The notes beneath the pieces were generated by a model. The model did no database searches. It saw only the letters and a program-made list of their open reading frames with translations, and was not told the origin of the DNA. The position numbers were made by a program, and so were the translations under genes. A stretch of 35,090 nt of DNA from a virus. The stretch lies in IMG/VR virus record IMGVR_UViG_3300031707_000087, positions 1 to 35,090 of that record. One strand, given 5' to 3'. Of the stretch, positions 1 through 6,331 are shown piece after piece; position 1 is the first letter of the stretch, and every line of letters starts with the position of its first letter.

Positions 1-1
1 G

Positions 2-94
2 GGAGATTTTAAGTTTGCTTGGAAGCCCTACCGCGTCGTCCGTGCCGAACTACGCTACCCCGTCAAGGGGAAGGGGAGGAAAGACAATGCCTAA
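2..94 (+). CDS. 3' end of an unknown protein (5' end outside window)
   Basis: An open frame runs in from the left edge for 30 codons and stops at TAA 92-94. Its residues include FAWKPYRVVRAELRYP and a basic tail KGKGRKDNA, which looks like genuine protein rather than noise. It overlaps the start of the next gene (ATG 87) by 8 bases, matching the overlapping style of the whole operon. The fragment is too short to name a family. Confidence 0.5.
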   Translation, partial: GDFKFAWKPYRVVRAELRYPVKGKGRKDNA

Positions 95-287
95 AGTTAA
101 GATGTGGGCGGTGTTCGGGAGAAACCACGCACTCGGCAATAATTCAGTTTTTATGACTCAGCGACTGGCCGAGGAGAGCATGAGAGGGCGGCGAAATCTC
201 ATTGCCAGTTTTGGTGATATTGCCTATTTAACCGTAGAGCCCGTCACCATCACTTGGGCTAAGCCCGCCCCCGCGAAGGAGAAGTGA
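87..287 (+). CDS. small hypothetical protein, 66 aa
   Basis: I do not recognise this protein. The start ATG 87 was chosen over an upstream in-frame ATG at 15 because GGGGAGGA lies just before it at a good distance, and because the upstream extension would read across the end of the preceding gene. It begins MPKVKMWAVFGRNHALGNN and ends in a Pro/Lys-rich tail. No membrane segment or Cys cluster is visible. The stop overlaps the next start as TGATG, so the two genes are probably translationally coupled. Confidence 0.6.
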   Translation: MPKVKMWAVFGRNHALGNNSVFMTQRLAEESMRGRRNLIASFGDIAYLTVEPVTITWAKPAPAKEK

Positions 288-496
288 TGACGAAACTGTT
301 GATTGAGGTTGAGTGCGGGAAAAAATTATGCGGAAGACCCTGCCTAGTTTCTTATGGTAATTGCGACGCCTTTAAGACCGACAAATTCTCTGGGACTCTC
401 CTTGAATGGAATGAGAGGGGGTGCTGGTGGGAGCGTTGCCCCGCCTGCCTCGCCGCCGAGCAAGAAGCGAAGGAGCTAAGCTATGACCATGATTGA
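287..496 (+). CDS. small Cys-rich hypothetical protein, 69 aa
   Basis: This is a short protein with six cysteines, at VECGKKLCGRPC, GNCDAF and WERCPACL. The spacing could hold one zinc ion, but no named finger type is recognised. I placed the start at ATG 287, with AAGGAG at 275-280; a GTG at 284 in the same frame is the alternative. It overlaps the preceding stop (TGATG), and its 3' end overlaps the next start by 14 bases. Confidence 0.55.
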   Translation: MTKLLIEVECGKKLCGRPCLVSYGNCDAFKTDKFSGTLLEWNERGCWWERCPACLAAEQEAKELSYDHD

Positions 497-977
497 CGCC
501 GAGCGGGTGAAGGAACTGGAGGCGAGGATTTGTGCGAGCATGGGGGAAAGGCCGGGGCCGGTTATTTCGACGAACGATATGCCCGACCTCCTCGCCATCG
601 TTGGCGACTACTCCACGTTCAAGGCCGAGAACGAACAACTCAAGGAAAAGGTGGAGGCGTTCCGAGATACGAGGGAGTCTTGGCAACTGGCAGTCGAAGG
701 AAGGATGAAAGCCGAGGCCGAACTCGTTGCCCTGCGATTTGAACTCAAGGTGGCGCAGGAAACCGCCGAGGGGATGAGCCAGCAAGCATCGGCGGCGGGA
801 GCGTTGGGGGCCGCCGTCATTCGGTTGGAGGCCGCCCTCGCCAAGCAAGCCCCGCTGATCGAAGCGGCGATGGGGGTATCGAGGGAATCCCTGCGTCAAT
901 GCTGTTTGTATTTCGAGGAAGAAAGTCTTCTCCGCCTATCCCGCGCCGCCCTTGCGCTGAGAGAGGAGAAGATTTGA
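483..977 (+). CDS. coiled-coil hypothetical protein, 164 aa
   Basis: The protein is almost wholly helical with heptad-like spacing. The clearest stretch is around residues 45-110 (FKAENEQLKEKVEAFRDT, then a long Glu/Lys/Ala-rich helix). It has no membrane segment and no recognisable catalytic motif. The ribosome site GAAGGAG precedes ATG 483. Coiled-coil proteins of this size are common in phage early operons and have no general function. The stop TGA 975-977 overlaps the TTG start of the ASCH gene, giving TTGA. An antisense open frame over the same region is treated as a GC-rich shadow. Confidence 0.7.
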   Translation: MTMIDAERVKELEARICASMGERPGPVISTNDMPDLLAIVGDYSTFKAENEQLKEKVEAFRDTRESWQLAVEGRMKAEAELVALRFELKVAQETAEGMSQQASAAGALGAAVIRLEAALAKQAPLIEAAMGVSRESLRQCCLYFEEESLLRLSRAALALREEKI

Positions 978-1324
978 AAGCGCTATCGATGACGCCGCCG
1001 TTCGGCCAGTTCGTCCGGGACGGGAAAAAAACGATAGAAACGCGGGTATGGAAGCCGCCGTATCTCGGACCCGTCCTTTTCGTCTGCGCGAAGAAACCCC
1101 CAAGCCCCGAAACGGGCATGGCCCTCTGTGTCGCCGAGGTGACTCACTTCCGCAAGATGGTTGAGGCAGACGAGGTGGCCGCATGTTGTTCCATCTATGC
1201 CGGGGCATGGGCCTGGATTTTAACCAATGTTCGGCGTATTAAGCCGTTCCCGGTTAGGGGTCAACTTGGCCTTTTCAATGTGCCGGATGAACTCATTATT
1301 TACGAGGAGAGGAGTCCCAAATGA
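974..1324 (+). CDS. ASCH-domain protein, 116 aa
   Basis: The ASCH fold (PUA-like, RNA- or nucleotide-binding) is recognised from the N-terminal KALSMTPPFGQFVRDGKKT and the signature G-x-K-T-x-E-x-R at about residues 17-24. The following strand, GPVLFVCAKKP, and a later WILTNVRRIKPFPVRGQLGL are typical of the family. The start is TTG 974, with GAGGAGAA upstream and a TTGA overlap with the previous stop. ATG 989 is an alternative that would clip the first strand. Some ASCH proteins hydrolyse N4-acetylcytidine and others bind RNA, so the exact role here is open. The gene ends overlapping the next start by 4 bases. Confidence 0.8.
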   Translation: MKALSMTPPFGQFVRDGKKTIETRVWKPPYLGPVLFVCAKKPPSPETGMALCVAEVTHFRKMVEADEVAACCSIYAGAWAWILTNVRRIKPFPVRGQLGLFNVPDELIIYEERSPK

Positions 1325-2154
1325 ACGAACTAACCAAAGAGCAGATGCGTCAATTTATGCGGGAATTAGAGGCAGACCTTTTCGTCCAGACTCCCGAGGG
1401 GCCGAATGAGCCGGATTATTTGAAGGCAGAGCGCAAGAGAACGGCTCAGTGCTTCTCGGCTATTAACGCCCTCATCGAGTCCTCGGGAGAGAAGGAGAGC
1501 GGCACAGACAAGATAATTAGCGATATCCATGTCTGCAACATTGCCCACACCCCGGGTGAAGTGAACAAGGAATTTCAGAGAAGAATGAAACAAATGGGCC
1601 CAGACGGAAAACTAGAAAAAACTCAAGACTGCCTACATTACGGCGATTCTCCCGCCCCTTTCCCCGCCCAAACTATTAAGCAGAACTTAACGGATGGCCC
1701 GTCCGCAGAGGACGAACTAGAGGAAGATGACCTTATACCATTGACTCCCGGAGAACTAGAGGCACTTAAGAACCCCGCCCCGCCCGTAGAGCGTAGAGAG
1801 GGGCATTGTGCGCTCAAGTATGACGAGGCTACGCGAACGATAAAGACCTTCGACCCCAACCCGGCACCTCTCCCGAAGGAGGTCGAGGAGGCGATGGGGA
1901 GAATGGCCGGAGCCATAGCAGGAGATTATTGCTACCTAAAGAACGCCAAGTATGAGAAGGCGCAAGTGGAATATGACGCTGATCGCGCCGCCCTCGCCGT
2001 CATCAAGGCCGCGCTCAAGCCCAAGGTCGTGACGAGGGAGTGGGTGGAAAAATTTGTCACAGATAACCACCTTTGGGGTGCCGGGCTGAGGCCGTTGCTC
2101 AAAGAAACAATCATAGCGGCCTTCCGCGAACGAGGCATCGAGGTCGAGCCGTGA
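1321..2154 (+). CDS. hypothetical protein, 277 aa
   Basis: I do not recognise the family. The N-terminal third is helical and charged (MNELTKEQMRQFMRELEADL). The middle is acidic and Pro-rich (EDELEEDDLIPLTPGELEAL), suggesting a flexible linker. The C-terminal 90 residues are helical, with a small domain ending EWVEKFVTDNHLWGAGLRPL and then a short tail. Start ATG 1321 follows GAGGAG and overlaps the ASCH stop. About 35 bases separate it from the next gene, one of the few gaps in this operon. Confidence 0.7.
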   Translation: MNELTKEQMRQFMRELEADLFVQTPEGPNEPDYLKAERKRTAQCFSAINALIESSGEKESGTDKIISDIHVCNIAHTPGEVNKEFQRRMKQMGPDGKLEKTQDCLHYGDSPAPFPAQTIKQNLTDGPSAEDELEEDDLIPLTPGELEALKNPAPPVERREGHCALKYDEATRTIKTFDPNPAPLPKEVEEAMGRMAGAIAGDYCYLKNAKYEKAQVEYDADRAALAVIKAALKPKVVTREWVEKFVTDNHLWGAGLRPLLKETIIAAFRERGIEVEP

Positions 2155-2189
2155 AACTCGACCGCGTCGCCAAGGTCGGTTAGGAAAGC

Positions 2190-2747
2190 ATGACCGCCCC
2201 CCAGTCTGCCCTCTTTAAGCACCGTAAGGCCCGCGGCATCCGTCAACTGGACCTTGCGCGGTTGGCCCACGTCGCTCAGGCGGATCTCGTGTCATTCGAG
2301 AAGGGGAGGCGACTCCCCTCCATCGGCCAAGCGAAGCGGATCGCCCTGGCCCTCGGATTCAAAGTCAAGGCGTTATTCACCGATGGATTCCGAGAGGAGA
2401 GCAAGAACACGGGACGGCCAATCAGGAACTACATGCCGCCGGCGCCGGTCCCGCGCCCGAGTATCGATCCGCGTCCGGTCGGATCGCGCCGCCTCATCTG
2501 CCCCCACTGCGGGGCGTCTAGTTACAGCCTGTTCGAAGGCGATATCCCGGGGCTGGCATTCAAGTGCTTCTCATGCGGGCGGGCGTTTGGGATGGACGGG
2601 AGCATGGCGGAGACGGTAACGCCGAAGGCCGTGCACGACAGGCCGTGTTATGCCAGGGACCGGGAGGATTCGCTCGTGACGAAAGACCGGAAGTCGGCCG
2701 GCCAGCGGAGACGGCACGCCAGGGAAAGGGCAGAGGCTAAACAATGA
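2190..2747 (+). CDS. XRE-type HTH protein with zinc ribbon, 185 aa
   Basis: Two domains are visible. Residues 6-65 form a Cro/C1-type helix-turn-helix (FKHRKARGIRQLDLARLA, then the VSFEKGRRLPS turn). Residues 104-129 form a zinc ribbon with the pairs CPHC (C104, C107) and CFSC (C126, C129). A basic tail ends RQRRRHARERAEAKQ. The design suggests a DNA-binding regulator, or a DNA-binding protein that contacts another nucleic acid or polymerase through the ribbon. It overlaps the next gene (XRE/sigma region 4) by ATGA, so the two are probably made in fixed ratio. The ribosome site is a modest TAGGAAAG before ATG 2190. Confidence 0.75.
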   Translation: MTAPQSALFKHRKARGIRQLDLARLAHVAQADLVSFEKGRRLPSIGQAKRIALALGFKVKALFTDGFREESKNTGRPIRNYMPPAPVPRPSIDPRPVGSRRLICPHCGASSYSLFEGDIPGLAFKCFSCGRAFGMDGSMAETVTPKAVHDRPCYARDREDSLVTKDRKSAGQRRRHARERAEAKQ

Positions 2748-3334
2748 GGGTTAGGGCCATTGTTCGATTCAAGAACGATAACTTCGCCCAGGCTAGGAAA
2801 GCGGCCGGATTTCCGACGATAACGGCACTTAGTTTGGCTACTGGAATCTCTGCGGCAACACTTTGTAATTATGAAAATTTTAGAGAATATCCACGGACCC
2901 GTCCCGGACGAGCGGGGCGACCAATATCTAAACATGTCTCTATTCTTGAAGCCGCTTTACACCTGCCCATTGAAATGCTTTTCGATGAATTCTATCAACA
3001 AGCTGTCGACGAAAAACGCGGACGACCGATTGAGTTTATAAAAGATATTTTGGAATTGCCGGAATGGGCGACTCTAAAGGGTCTCTTGCCCGCATATGAC
3101 AAAGAGGCTGAATTACGGGAACAAGTCGGAGAGGCCCTGAAATCGCTGACGGATCGCGAGGCCTACGTCCTCAAAATGCGATTCGGCCTGGAAGACGAGG
3201 ACGAGTACGGCTTGAAAGAGGTAGGCGATCAGTTAAACCTTTGCAAGGAGCGTATCAGCCAGATCGAGCGCAAGGCCCTGCGCAAGCTCCAGCATCCGAG
3301 CCGCGGCCGCAATCTAAAATCCTTCTGGAGATAA
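2744..3334 (+). CDS. fusion of XRE-like HTH to sigma-70 region 4, 196 aa
   Basis: Residues 13-80 resemble a Cro/C1 helix-turn-helix (QARKAAGFPTITALSLATG, then ISAATLCNYENF). Residues 127-196 closely match sigma region 4 of housekeeping RpoD: ALKSLTDREAYVLKMRFGL, then LKEVGDQLNLCKERISQIE, then KALRKLQHPSRGRNLKSF. Sigma regions 1-3 are absent, so it cannot act as an ordinary sigma factor by itself. At the minus-35 recognition helix, K168, E169, R170, S172 and Q173 stand where E. coli RpoD has R584, E585, R586, R588 and Q589. It probably binds TTGACA-like DNA and/or the core flap as a transcription regulator; that role is inference. It overlaps the preceding XRE gene by ATGA. Confidence 0.8.
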   Translation: MRVRAIVRFKNDNFAQARKAAGFPTITALSLATGISAATLCNYENFREYPRTRPGRAGRPISKHVSILEAALHLPIEMLFDEFYQQAVDEKRGRPIEFIKDILELPEWATLKGLLPAYDKEAELREQVGEALKSLTDREAYVLKMRFGLEDEDEYGLKEVGDQLNLCKERISQIERKALRKLQHPSRGRNLKSFWR

Positions 3335-3355
3335 AATTTTAATTGGAGGTTTATT

Positions 3356-3550
3356 ATGAAAGATTTTCTTTCGCGGGAATGGAAGGCCATCAAGGGGATC
3401 CGATGGGGTTGGGGGGCACTCTTCGCCGCCTACACCATCATCGTTTACCTGAGACTCGTCGACGTATTCGGCTCGACCCTCCTGGGGACGGTCCTCCTTT
3501 ACGTCACGCTCTGCGTCGTCGCGTCGATCATGCGACGCAAATCATCGTAG
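3356..3550 (+). CDS. small two-helix membrane protein, 64 aa
   Basis: Two hydrophobic stretches are clear: residues about 20-34 (ALFAAYTIIVYL) and 40-58 (TLLGTVLLYVTLCVVASI), followed by a basic RRKSS tail. This predicts an inner-membrane hairpin protein. GGAGG at 3344-3348 precedes ATG 3356 at a normal distance. Its place in the early operon, far from the endolysin, argues against it being the main holin. A role in superinfection exclusion or membrane modification is possible but not shown. Confidence 0.65.
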   Translation: MKDFLSREWKAIKGIRWGWGALFAAYTIIVYLRLVDVFGSTLLGTVLLYVTLCVVASIMRRKSS

Positions 3551-3631
3551 GGACCGAGTGCACCCGGACCGACGGGAAAATCGGCGGAGGGAGGGCTGGA
3601 GGGTAAGGAAATTTTTGAAAGGAGAAACGGC

Positions 3632-3913
3632 ATGGGAGACCTTGGAACGAAGGCGCGGAAGAATTTCCGCGCCGAACTCAGCGAGGAGCTGGTGCAGACC
3701 GTGGAGTTCGGCCGGAAGGTCGCCGAGATGGCGGAGGCTGTCAACCTGAGGCTTTTCGGACCGCAGTCGACGCCCGAGCTGTCGAAGTCGTCGTCGCCCC
3801 CGGTCAGCCCGGACGCGCCGCTCGAGTCGATCTTCATCGACGGGATCCGGTCCGTCAAGATCGCGCAGGAAGAGACGGGAGCGACCCTGCAGGATATCCT
3901 GAACCGTCTCTAG
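3632..3913 (+). CDS. hypothetical protein, 93 aa
   Basis: The family is not recognised. The first half is helical (MGDLGTKARKNFRAELSEEL, then VEFGRKVAEMAEAVNLRLF). A Ser/Pro linker follows (SKSSSPPVSPDAP), then a short amphipathic C-terminus ending TLQDILNRL. AAGGAG lies before ATG 3632. It is followed by a 126-base non-coding stretch rich in inverted repeats. Confidence 0.65.
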   Translation: MGDLGTKARKNFRAELSEELVQTVEFGRKVAEMAEAVNLRLFGPQSTPELSKSSSPPVSPDAPLESIFIDGIRSVKIAQEETGATLQDILNRL

Positions 3914-4039
3914 GCTTGTCCACTGGCATCGCGGGATCCTGCTGGCCCGCCCTGTCGCTGGCCCGACAGGTTGCCAGCCATCCCGGGGGAAAGGGCGGAT
4001 AGACGCCCGGGATAAATTTTATAACAGGAGGAAAGACAA
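3914..4039 (+). promoter_or_regulatory. structured non-coding leader with competing hairpins
   Basis: The 126 bases between two co-directional genes hold several inverted repeats. CCTGTCG 3951-3957 pairs with CGACAGG 3964-3970. CTGGCA 3923-3928 pairs with TGCCAG 3972-3977 around it. ATCCCGGG 3980-3987 pairs with CCCGGGAT 4006-4013. GGGCG 3993-3997 can pair instead with CGCCC 4004-4008. GCGGGAT 3931-3937 can alternatively pair with ATCCCG 3980-3985. Stems 3980-3987/4006-4013 and 3993-3997/4004-4008 exclude each other. The last stem is followed by AAATTTTATA and then the ribosome site AGGAGG of the next gene. It may be an attenuator, a terminator plus restart, or a protein-binding leader. Confidence 0.45.
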
Positions 4040-4330
4040 ATGGATGAGGCGAAACAGGAAAAGCTAAACAGGGTGGACGGTCCGAGGATTGCGGCAGTTC
4101 GGGAGCGGGAGATCCCATCGGTAGGGATCATGCGGGTCGGGGAACACTACATCGTCCATGCCGGATGCAAGACAGCGGTGTTCCACTTCCCCTCAGAGGT
4201 AGGCGTGTTTCTTGAGGGTCTTTTGAGGGATTGGATCCAAGAAAACCTGGCGAGGGGCGGCACCGGGGCCGTCGAGACCGAGAAGAGCCCCGTTGAACTC
4301 CGCGCGGTTTTGGCTCGGGAGAGGCTATAA
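4040..4330 (+). CDS. hypothetical protein, 96 aa
   Basis: The protein is not recognised. It opens with a charged helix (MDEAKQEKLNRVDGPRIAAV), then a beta-rich middle (SVGIMRVGEHYIVHAGCKTA, then VFHFPSEVGVF) and a helical C-terminus. AGGAGGAAAGACAA precedes ATG 4040, a strong ribosome site. The gene sits directly behind the structured leader and may be controlled by it. Confidence 0.65.
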   Translation: MDEAKQEKLNRVDGPRIAAVREREIPSVGIMRVGEHYIVHAGCKTAVFHFPSEVGVFLEGLLRDWIQENLARGGTGAVETEKSPVELRAVLARERL

Positions 4331-4340
4331 GGAGGGGAGC

Positions 4341-4445
4341 ATAAAAGGCGAATGGGTTATCTTCTTCATCGCCCTGGCTTTCTGTGCCGGGACGGTTTTG
4401 GGCTTCATCATAGCCTCATGGTTCGCCAAACCCCATTACCGCTAG
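4341..4445 (+). CDS. 34-aa single-pass membrane micro-protein, apparent AUA start
   Basis: The frame reads (ATA)KGEWVIFFIALAFCAGTV and continues LGFIIASWFAKPHYR to a TAG at 4443-4445. That is a near-ideal single transmembrane helix with a short basic C-terminus. AAGGAGGGG at 4329-4337 sits six bases (from AAGGAG) before ATA 4341. No ATG, GTG or TTG lies in this frame near that site; the nearest in-frame candidate is TTG 4293, inside the previous gene and without a ribosome site. ATG 4352 is in another frame, encodes a non-hydrophobic peptide and is too far from the site. Either AUA is used for initiation or an ATG has been lost. Confidence 0.5.
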   Translation: MKGEWVIFFIALAFCAGTVLGFIIASWFAKPHYR

Positions 4446-4483
4446 GATAGCCCAGGACTGGACGAAAAGGGAGGGGAAGGAAG

Positions 4484-4744
4484 ATGCGGACAGCTTCTAA
4501 ACGTGCCGTTGTAACGCGTGGAACGGCAAAAGCGGGCCAAAAGAGCGTAGGCTCGACCCCTTTCCTTGAATGCCCCAATTGCCACCGCAAATTCAAGCGC
4601 AGGAAGAAGAACCAAAAGTTCTGTTCCGCGGGTTGCCGGGTGAAGCATTGGCAGTTCTCGAACGCAGGGCAGCGGATAATCGCCGACCATGAGGAACGGC
4701 TTCGGGCCATCGAAGCGAAACTTGGAATAAAGGAGAAATTATGA
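4484..4744 (+). CDS. small FCS-type zinc-finger protein, 86 aa
   Basis: A basic N-terminus (MRTASKRAVVTRGTAKAGQK) is followed by a compact C-x2-C-x13-C-x3-C finger: CPNC at residues 30-33, then KNQKFCSAGCR with C47 and C51. This arrangement is common in tiny phage and host proteins that bind nucleic acid. A helical tail (HEERLRAIEAKLGI) may mediate oligomerisation. GGAAGGAAG precedes ATG 4484. The stop overlaps the next start by 4 bases. Confidence 0.75.
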   Translation: MRTASKRAVVTRGTAKAGQKSVGSTPFLECPNCHRKFKRRKKNQKFCSAGCRVKHWQFSNAGQRIIADHEERLRAIEAKLGIKEKL

Positions 4745-4998
4745 TCGTCAGAAAAAAACCCGTAACCGTCGAGGCTCATAAATGGACGGGTCTCAATATC
4801 GGCGACACCTGGGTCTTCATGGGATGCCCATCTGGAGGGTTGAACGTCATCCCAGACCAAAAGGACCTCGTCCTTATGATTCCGACACCCGTAGGCATCA
4901 TGCTTGCCCGGCCCGGCGATTGGATTATAAAGGCCGGCGGGGGTAAGTTCCATCGCTTTAAGCAGGACATCTTCGATCAGACCTATGAGGTGGTATGA
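4741..4998 (+). CDS. conserved phage protein of the 'PGDWI' type, 85 aa
   Basis: The opening MIVRKKPVTVEAHKWTG and the end RPGDWIIKAGGGKFHRFKQD followed by IFDQTYEVV match a small protein found in very many tailed phages and prophages (typically KKPVxVEAxQWTG ... PGDYIIxG..GEFYPCKPDIFxxTYE). The function of the family is unknown. The length is normal for it. The gene overlaps both neighbours by 4 bases, placing it in the same translation-coupled run as the RusA-like gene. Confidence 0.75.
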   Translation: MIVRKKPVTVEAHKWTGLNIGDTWVFMGCPSGGLNVIPDQKDLVLMIPTPVGIMLARPGDWIIKAGGGKFHRFKQDIFDQTYEVV

Positions 4999-5381
4999 CG
5001 ACCTTCACCTTCACCATCCCGGCCATTACGCCGTCCAACAACAAGCTCGTCAAGGGCCGGACCCATTGGTCGAGTTACCGACGGATGAAGGAGGATTGGT
5101 TCTACCTCCTCAAACTCGGGAGCCAGGATCTCGATATTCCCGCGGCCGCAGATTTCGAGAAACGCAAGGTCGAGGTCATATCCTACCGCCTCGCCCTTCT
5201 TGACCAGGACAACCTCGCCGGCGGGATGAAACTCTTGTGGGATGCGATGGTCGACGCGGGCTATCTCTACGATGATGGGCCAAGTTTTCTGGATGCGCCG
5301 AAGCCGGTCCAGGGCGTAGTCCATAAGCGGAAGGACCAACGGACCGAGGTCAGACTGACTATTTTCGAGGAGGGATCATGA
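4995..5381 (+). CDS. rusA: RusA-family Holliday-junction resolvase, 128 aa
   Basis: RusA enzymes are small dimeric nucleases that cut four-way DNA junctions, used by phages to resolve recombination or replication intermediates. The family pattern is present: an N-terminal strand FTFTIPAITPSNNK, then LLDQDNLAGGMKLLWDAM with D70 and D72, then GYLYDDGPSF with D93/D94. E. coli RusA uses D70, D72 and D91, so the acidic residues are conserved in place. The length of 128 is close to the usual 120. It overlaps its neighbours by 4 bases on each side. Confidence 0.8.
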   Translation: MTTFTFTIPAITPSNNKLVKGRTHWSSYRRMKEDWFYLLKLGSQDLDIPAAADFEKRKVEVISYRLALLDQDNLAGGMKLLWDAMVDAGYLYDDGPSFLDAPKPVQGVVHKRKDQRTEVRLTIFEEGS

Positions 5382-5644
5382 ACCGAAAAGCGAATTACAT
5401 CATCGTCGGATATGACCGCCACTATCCAGGCACCCCGCTCGTTATCAAAGACGTCGGGCCGTGGGATCAGCACCCGTCGGTTACTAACGATGCCGAGAAT
5501 GTCGTCCGGAGCCTAGTCGCCCAAGGGTATCTCGCGGGGGGCCGGCGACTACTCTACTACGATTCAGATGGCCGGCTGGATGAGCTCCTGGTCAAGGATG
5601 GCCAATTCGTCGGCTTCGCGCTCGGGCCGGAGGCGAAGGCATGA
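5378..5644 (+). CDS. hypothetical protein, 88 aa
   Basis: The protein is not recognised. It starts MNRKANYIIVGYDRHYPGTP and has a C-terminal beta hairpin (GRRLLYYDSDGRLDELLVKD, then GQFVGFALG). It looks like a small alpha/beta domain without Cys or membrane segments. ATG 5378 overlaps the rusA stop, with GGAGGGATC upstream; its own stop overlaps the next gene. Confidence 0.65.
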   Translation: MNRKANYIIVGYDRHYPGTPLVIKDVGPWDQHPSVTNDAENVVRSLVAQGYLAGGRRLLYYDSDGRLDELLVKDGQFVGFALGPEAKA

Positions 5645-6090
5645 AGAACTATACGAGTTCCGTTCCCGTCGAGATCACGGTCATGCGGATCGAGAAGATT
5701 CTCGCCAAGAATTACGCTACGCAAGTCGCCAAGGAATATAAGAACGGCGAGGTTCACGCGCTGACGTTCTCTGTCCATAACCCGACAACCGGGAAAGACT
5801 CGAGGATCCGTCTGCCCGTGGAGAAGAAGGGGATCATCGCGGCCCTCAGCAATCAATATAAGCGGAGGATTTCCGCCTCCACCAAAGCGAGAATCGAGGC
5901 TCAGGCCAACCGGACAGTATGGAAACTGTGGCAGGATTGGCTGGAGGTTCAGATGAGCCTAGTTGAAATGGAACAGGCCGAATTCGTCCAGATCTTCCTC
6001 CCGTATTTCTGGGACGGCCGGAGGAGCTATTACGAGATGGTGAAGGGGGATGGATTCAAAATGCTACCGGAGGCGAAGGAGCCAAAATGA
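5641..6090 (+). CDS. conserved phage hypothetical protein, 149 aa
   Basis: This resembles a widespread phage family of unknown function. In that family a beta-rich N-terminus (VHALTFSVHNPTTGKDSRIR then LPVEKK) is followed by a helix with the A.RTVWKLWQDWLEVQMSLV pattern and a closing FLPYFWDGRRSYYEMVKG. The conserved Trp-rich helix and the LPY...DG.R..YE end are what I recognise. The role is unknown; family members tend to sit near recombination or single-strand binding genes, which agrees with the RusA-like neighbour. It overlaps neighbours by 4 bases. Confidence 0.65.
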   Translation: MKNYTSSVPVEITVMRIEKILAKNYATQVAKEYKNGEVHALTFSVHNPTTGKDSRIRLPVEKKGIIAALSNQYKRRISASTKARIEAQANRTVWKLWQDWLEVQMSLVEMEQAEFVQIFLPYFWDGRRSYYEMVKGDGFKMLPEAKEPK

Positions 6091-6323
6091 GACAACCCTT
6101 CTACGGGAAAGACCACAAGGAAGAGATCGAGAAGCTACGGGCCCTCCTCGTCGCAATCAAGCCCCTCAAGGATATCGTCCCGGAGCACCTCTACGAAGAG
6201 ATCCGCTACCGCCTTGCCGCCGGGTCGATGGCAGAGCAGGAGGCCGAGTTTCTTCAAGACAGGCGACGGATGACCGTGTTCAAATTTTTGGAGGGGAAGA
6301 CCTTGGGCCTGGACGACATCTAG
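6087..6323 (+). CDS. small helical hypothetical protein, 78 aa
   Basis: The protein is mostly charged helix (HKEEIEKLRALLVAIKPLKD, then LYEEIRYRLAAGSMAEQEAE), with no recognised motif. It is probably a small adaptor or regulator. ATG 6087 overlaps the preceding stop by 4 bases. Its TAG stop lies within the ribosome site of the next gene. Confidence 0.6.
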   Translation: MRQPFYGKDHKEEIEKLRALLVAIKPLKDIVPEHLYEEIRYRLAAGSMAEQEAEFLQDRRRMTVFKFLEGKTLGLDDI

Positions 6324-6331
6324 GAGGCGTC

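Noticed and set aside
2744-3334. A complete alternative sigma factor
   Set aside because: Only region 4 is present; no region 2 (minus-10 recognition, core binding) can be found in 196 residues.
3356-3550. Two-helix membrane protein as the phage holin
   Set aside because: It lies in the opposite operon from the endolysin; the membrane protein beside the amidase (7822-8157) is a better candidate.
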